33,046 nt of DNA from Clostridia bacterium (GTDB taxonomy: Bacteria; Bacillota; Clostridia; Christensenellales; Borkfalkiaceae): assembly GCA_029061465.1 (NCBI GenBank), contig JAIDRY010000150.1, positions 1 through 33,046 of the forward strand. The letters are read 5' to 3'. Shown one piece after another: positions 32,656-33,046 of the stretch. Positions within the stretch are counted from its first letter, which is position 1. Each line of letters opens with the position of its first letter. A program made the translations under genes and the position numbers. Below the pieces are notes generated by a model. It was not told the origin of the DNA. It did no database searches and saw only the letters and a list, made by a program, of their open reading frames with translations.

Positions 32656-33046
32656 AAAACGTAATAACAATAATTAAAAAAGAGTTTGCACGTTTTTTCA
32701 AGGATAAGCGAATGGTGATAACCGTGCTTTTACCCGGTATTTTAATCTACGCGTTATATTCAATTTTAGGTACGGTTATGGCGGACTTGGACAAAACTCC
32801 CGAAGACTACAAGCCCACCGCTTACATTTCCGCGCCCTCAAATTACGAACAAATTTTAAACGTCGTTACTGATAATAAACAGGACTACGTTCTGGAAACG
32901 GCTAAAAAGGCAGTGGAAGAGGGCAGCTTGGATATAGCCGTCGTTTTCCCCGAAAACTTTAACGAAACGTACGGCACGGCAAATCCGCCCGAAGTTAAAA
33001 TTTATTACAATTCTTCAAATAGCGGTTCGCTGGCGGGATATAATAT
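32652..33046 (+). CDS. natB: NatB-like ABC-2 permease, truncated by the window edge
   Basis: Only the first 131 codons are in the window. The visible part (MKNVITIIKKEFARFFKDKR) is the typical cytoplasmic start of ABC-2/NatB permeases, followed by one membrane helix (about 22-45) and the beginning of a large extracytoplasmic loop (TPEDYKPTAYIS, EEGSLDIAVVFPENF). In NatB/YhaP-type permeases this loop separates helix 1 from a block of five or more helices, which would lie beyond the edge. The start has GGGAGG and overlaps the natA stop by four bases, so the two are translationally coupled. Confidence 0.85.
   Translation, partial: MKNVITIIKKEFARFFKDKRMVITVLLPGILIYALYSILGTVMADLDKTPEDYKPTAYISAPSNYEQILNVVTDNKQDYVLETAKKAVEEGSLDIAVVFPENFNETYGTANPPEVKIYYNSSNSGSLAGYN

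Overview
The window looks like a chromosomal segment from a spore-forming, anaerobic Clostridia-type Firmicute, probably from a fibre-rich habitat such as the gut. This rests on a YunB sporulation protein, a phenylalanine T-box leader, many lipoproteins with Gram-positive-style signal peptides, Shine-Dalgarno sites of the AGGAGG type, a two-subunit iron-sulfur fumarase and the order pth-mfd-PrsA-like. Species cannot be named from the sequence alone.

Layout. (1) 18-3585: a BspA-like leucine-rich-repeat surface lipoprotein on the minus strand, the divergent sporulation gene yunB, and a short, divergent cis-prenyltransferase (UppS-like). (2) 3709-14008: a five-gene plus-strand cluster for extracellular beta-glucan breakdown: a beta-helix lipoprotein, a GH16 laminarinase/lichenase-type lipoprotein with two Big_2 domains, a Big_2/carbohydrate-binding-like lipoprotein, a domain-permuted GH3 beta-glucosidase anchored by a membrane helix at each end, and a second paralogous Big_2/carbohydrate-binding-like lipoprotein. 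Every product is predicted to be tethered to the outer face of the membrane. No sugar transporter is present, so the cluster appears to bind glucan, cut it and release small sugars at the cell surface. (3) 14086-15471 minus: an XRE-type regulator fused to about six membrane helices with an outside domain. (4) 15591-20913 minus: pheT, pheS with a sigma-A promoter and Phe T-box, then the two fumarase subunit genes. (5) 20992-23581 plus: CPBP (CAAX-type) protease, rlmH, an M14 zinc peptidase and tadA. (6) 23713-31779 plus: prs, pth, mfd, a large PrsA-like lipoprotein and uppP. (7) 31879 to the right edge: a NatAB-like ABC exporter whose promoter is overlapped by a long palindrome; the permease gene runs off the edge.

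Points worth a second look: a surface-tethered glucan machine with four copies of a possible new carbohydrate-binding module; a permuted GH3 with two membrane anchors; several genes (yunB, the CPBP protease, the M14 peptidase, possibly fumA) that lack a Shine-Dalgarno site and have a promoter -10 box directly at the start codon, so they may make leaderless mRNAs, two of them with sigma-E-like boxes in identical geometry; and a hairpin-dense stretch of about 200 bases wedged between the pheST T-box terminator and pheS. Housekeeping genes look intact. I saw no tRNA or rRNA gene, CRISPR array, transposase or phage gene.
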